A stretch of 64,000 bases of DNA from positions 1 through 64,000 of the forward strand of contig JAIKZQ010000013.1 of assembly GCA_024682075.1 (NCBI GenBank). The letters run 5' to 3'. Of the stretch, positions 62,653 through 64,000 are shown piece by piece. A model generated the notes under the pieces. That model had not been told where the DNA came from. It saw only the letters and a program-made list of their open reading frames with translations, and searched no databases. The DNA is from Lachnospiraceae bacterium. GTDB taxonomy: Bacteria; Bacillota; Clostridia; Lachnospirales; Lachnospiraceae. Both the position numbers and the translations under genes were made by a program. Within the stretch, counting starts at the first letter, position 1. Each line of letters begins with the position of its first letter.

Positions 62653-64000
62653 ATGCTTACAGCCATCAGTCCTAAAAGTATGACGATCACAAAAACCGCA
62701 AGGCTTGGTGACAGTCTTGTGCTGGAATCCGAAGCGTGTACCACGAAGATCACGCCGGTCTCGGAAAACATCGTGAAGATCAGCTGCGCCCCGGAAGGAA
62801 AATTTTCCGATATGGAACGTCCGGGAGTCATCTGTACGGAAAGATGTCATGAATGGGAGTTTTCGGAGGACGGATCCGTTGTCACCATGAAGCTTCCGGA
62901 CCTGACAGTTGCCGTTTCCAAGATAAGCGGGTCTCTTACTTTCCTGGACGGAAACGGCCGGATACTTCTTAAGGAAAAGGAAGAGACCGCAAGGGAATTC
63001 GAGGAATTCGAAACATACAGGCTGGGAGACAGGCTGCAGACCAGGATCATCGAGACTGCGGACGGTAAGAAAGAAGTGCTGGAAGATCCGGAAAGGCTTC
63101 CTGCCGGAAAAAGCTTCCATGTCAGGTATCATTTTGTCCCGGGTGATGAGGACTTCTACGGCTTTGGCCAGCAGGAAAAGGGATTCGGCTCTCTCAGGGG
63201 CAGGAAGCTGTATGTTCATCAGGGGAACAGGAAGATTGCGGTTCCAATGTTCGTCTCCACATCGGGATACGGGCTTCTTACGGATACATACAGCCCTCTT
63301 GTTTTTAATGATGATGAGAACGGGGCATACATTTATGTCGAATCGGATAAGGAACTGGTCCAGTATTTCGTCGCGGGTTCGATGAACGAAGTCATAGCCG
63401 GATACAGGCATCTGACCGGAAAGGCATCGCTTCTTCCCAAGTGGGCATACGGATATGTCCAGTCACAGGAAAGATACGAATCACAGGAAGAGATCCTTGA
63501 GGCCGTGGCAAAGTCCAGAGAGATGGGACTCGGGATGGATTGCATCGTTCTGGACTGGATAAGCTGGAAGGACGGCGAGTGGGGACAGAAGTCCTATGAT
63601 CCCTCAAGATTCCCCGATCCTAAGGCAATGATAGATACGCTTCATGAAAACCATGTGCATTTCATGATCTCCATATGGCCGACGATGGCAGGCGGCACCG
63701 AAAACAACAAAGAGTTTGCCGAAAAGGGCCTGCTCCTCCCGGCTAATACCGCCTACAACGCACTCGACAAGGATGCGAGAAATCTGTACTTTGACCAGCT
63801 CAGGAGAACACATTTTTCGTACGGGACCGATGCATGGTGGTGTGACAGCAGCGAGCCTTTCACCCCGGAATGGGGACACAGGATCCGCATGGAAGAAGGC
63901 GACCAGTACAGGGCTTTTTGTGAGGAAGCCGGTCTGAGAATGCCCTATGATTATTGCAACAGTTATCCTCTTTTCCATGCAATGGGCATATACGAGAATC
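62653..64000 (+). CDS. glycoside hydrolase family 31 protein, 3' end outside window
   Basis: The frame is open from an ATG at 62653 (GAGGGGGA six bases ahead) to the window edge, giving 449 residues of an expected 650-800. An N-terminal beta-sandwich (FYGFGQQEKGFGSLRGRKLY) is followed by the GH31 barrel (LLPKWAYGYVQSQERYESQE, DCIVLDWISWKDGEWG). Asp in WWCDSSEPF is the likely nucleophile. There is no signal peptide. The family includes alpha-xylosidases and alpha-glucosidases; alpha-xylosidase fits the neighbouring hemicellulose genes but is not proven. Confidence 0.85.
   Translation, partial: MLTAISPKSMTITKTARLGDSLVLESEACTTKITPVSENIVKISCAPEGKFSDMERPGVICTERCHEWEFSEDGSVVTMKLPDLTVAVSKISGSLTFLDGNGRILLKEKEETAREFEEFETYRLGDRLQTRIIETADGKKEVLEDPERLPAGKSFHVRYHFVPGDEDFYGFGQQEKGFGSLRGRKLYVHQGNRKIAVPMFVSTSGYGLLTDTYSPLVFNDDENGAYIYVESDKELVQYFVAGSMNEVIAGYRHLTGKASLLPKWAYGYVQSQERYESQEEILEAVAKSREMGLGMDCIVLDWISWKDGEWGQKSYDPSRFPDPKAMIDTLHENHVHFMISIWPTMAGGTENNKEFAEKGLLLPANTAYNALDKDARNLYFDQLRRTHFSYGTDAWWCDSSEPFTPEWGHRIRMEEGDQYRAFCEEAGLRMPYDYCNSYPLFHAMGIYEN

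Overview
The window looks like chromosome of an anaerobic, plant-fibre-degrading Firmicute, most likely a rumen or gut Lachnospiraceae of the Butyrivibrio/Pseudobutyrivibrio kind. This is inferred from gene content (GH43, GH51 and GH31 glycosidases, several CE1-like esterases, ferredoxin-type aldo/keto reductase, HD-GYP protein) and from the strong AGGAGG ribosome binding sites. No rRNA, tRNA, CRISPR array, insertion sequence or prophage block was recognised. No gene-free stretch exceeds 300 bases; the longest are 595-873, 1789-2066 and 20618-20904. Genes at both edges are cut by the window.

Region 1 (1-10155) holds ordinary accessory genes: a GNAT/YoaP-like protein, an aldo/keto reductase, an XRE regulator coupled to a small membrane partner with two matched operators upstream, a lipoprotein esterase, a DUF5131 protein, an MFS transporter, and a Pr6Pr-like membrane protein plus radical SAM enzyme. 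The last two are read from a consensus promoter whose -10 lies inside a perfect dyad. Region 2 (10307-14942) is a tight four-gene operon: a small protein, a rhodanese-PP-loop (TtcA-like) fusion and two tandem MutS-like ATPases.

Region 3 (15158-20617) has a TIR protein with a long Pro-Glu-Pro-Lys linker and TPR/Sel1 repeats, a membrane-anchored coiled-coil protein and a Sel1-repeat protein. Region 4 (20905-46378) is the standout: about 17 co-directional, closely packed genes that I cannot assign to any named system. It encodes an SPFH/Band-7 zinc-ribbon protein, small membrane proteins, a zinc-ribbon helical-repeat protein, a HerA/VirB4-like ATPase, a C39-like cysteine peptidase with a long acidic repeat region, three paralogous coiled-coil proteins with a C-terminal transmembrane hairpin, a 56-residue protein, a Ycf46-like AAA+ ATPase, a 1867-residue TPR protein ending in a STAND-like ATPase, a second STAND-like ATPase and a TPR protein. 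The mix of scaffold, several NTPases, a peptidase and membrane-anchored adaptors suggests a membrane-associated machine, perhaps for conflict, stress or secretion. That role is inference.

Region 5 (46371-53907) is a hemicellulose side-chain set: GH43, a hybrid histidine kinase, an aldo/keto reductase, a GH51 arabinofuranosidase and a CE1-like esterase. The GH43 start codon overlaps the end of the last gene of region 4. Region 6 (53983-59671) is one long operon headed by a DUF2975/XRE pair with two identical-class operators around its promoter, followed by an esterase, a Cys-rich peptide, an acetyltransferase, a Nudix hydrolase, a methyltransferase and small proteins of unknown role. Region 7 has an HD-GYP protein, an ArsB/NhaD-type transporter on the minus strand behind a yybP-ykoY (Mn2+) riboswitch, and the start of a GH31 glycosidase.
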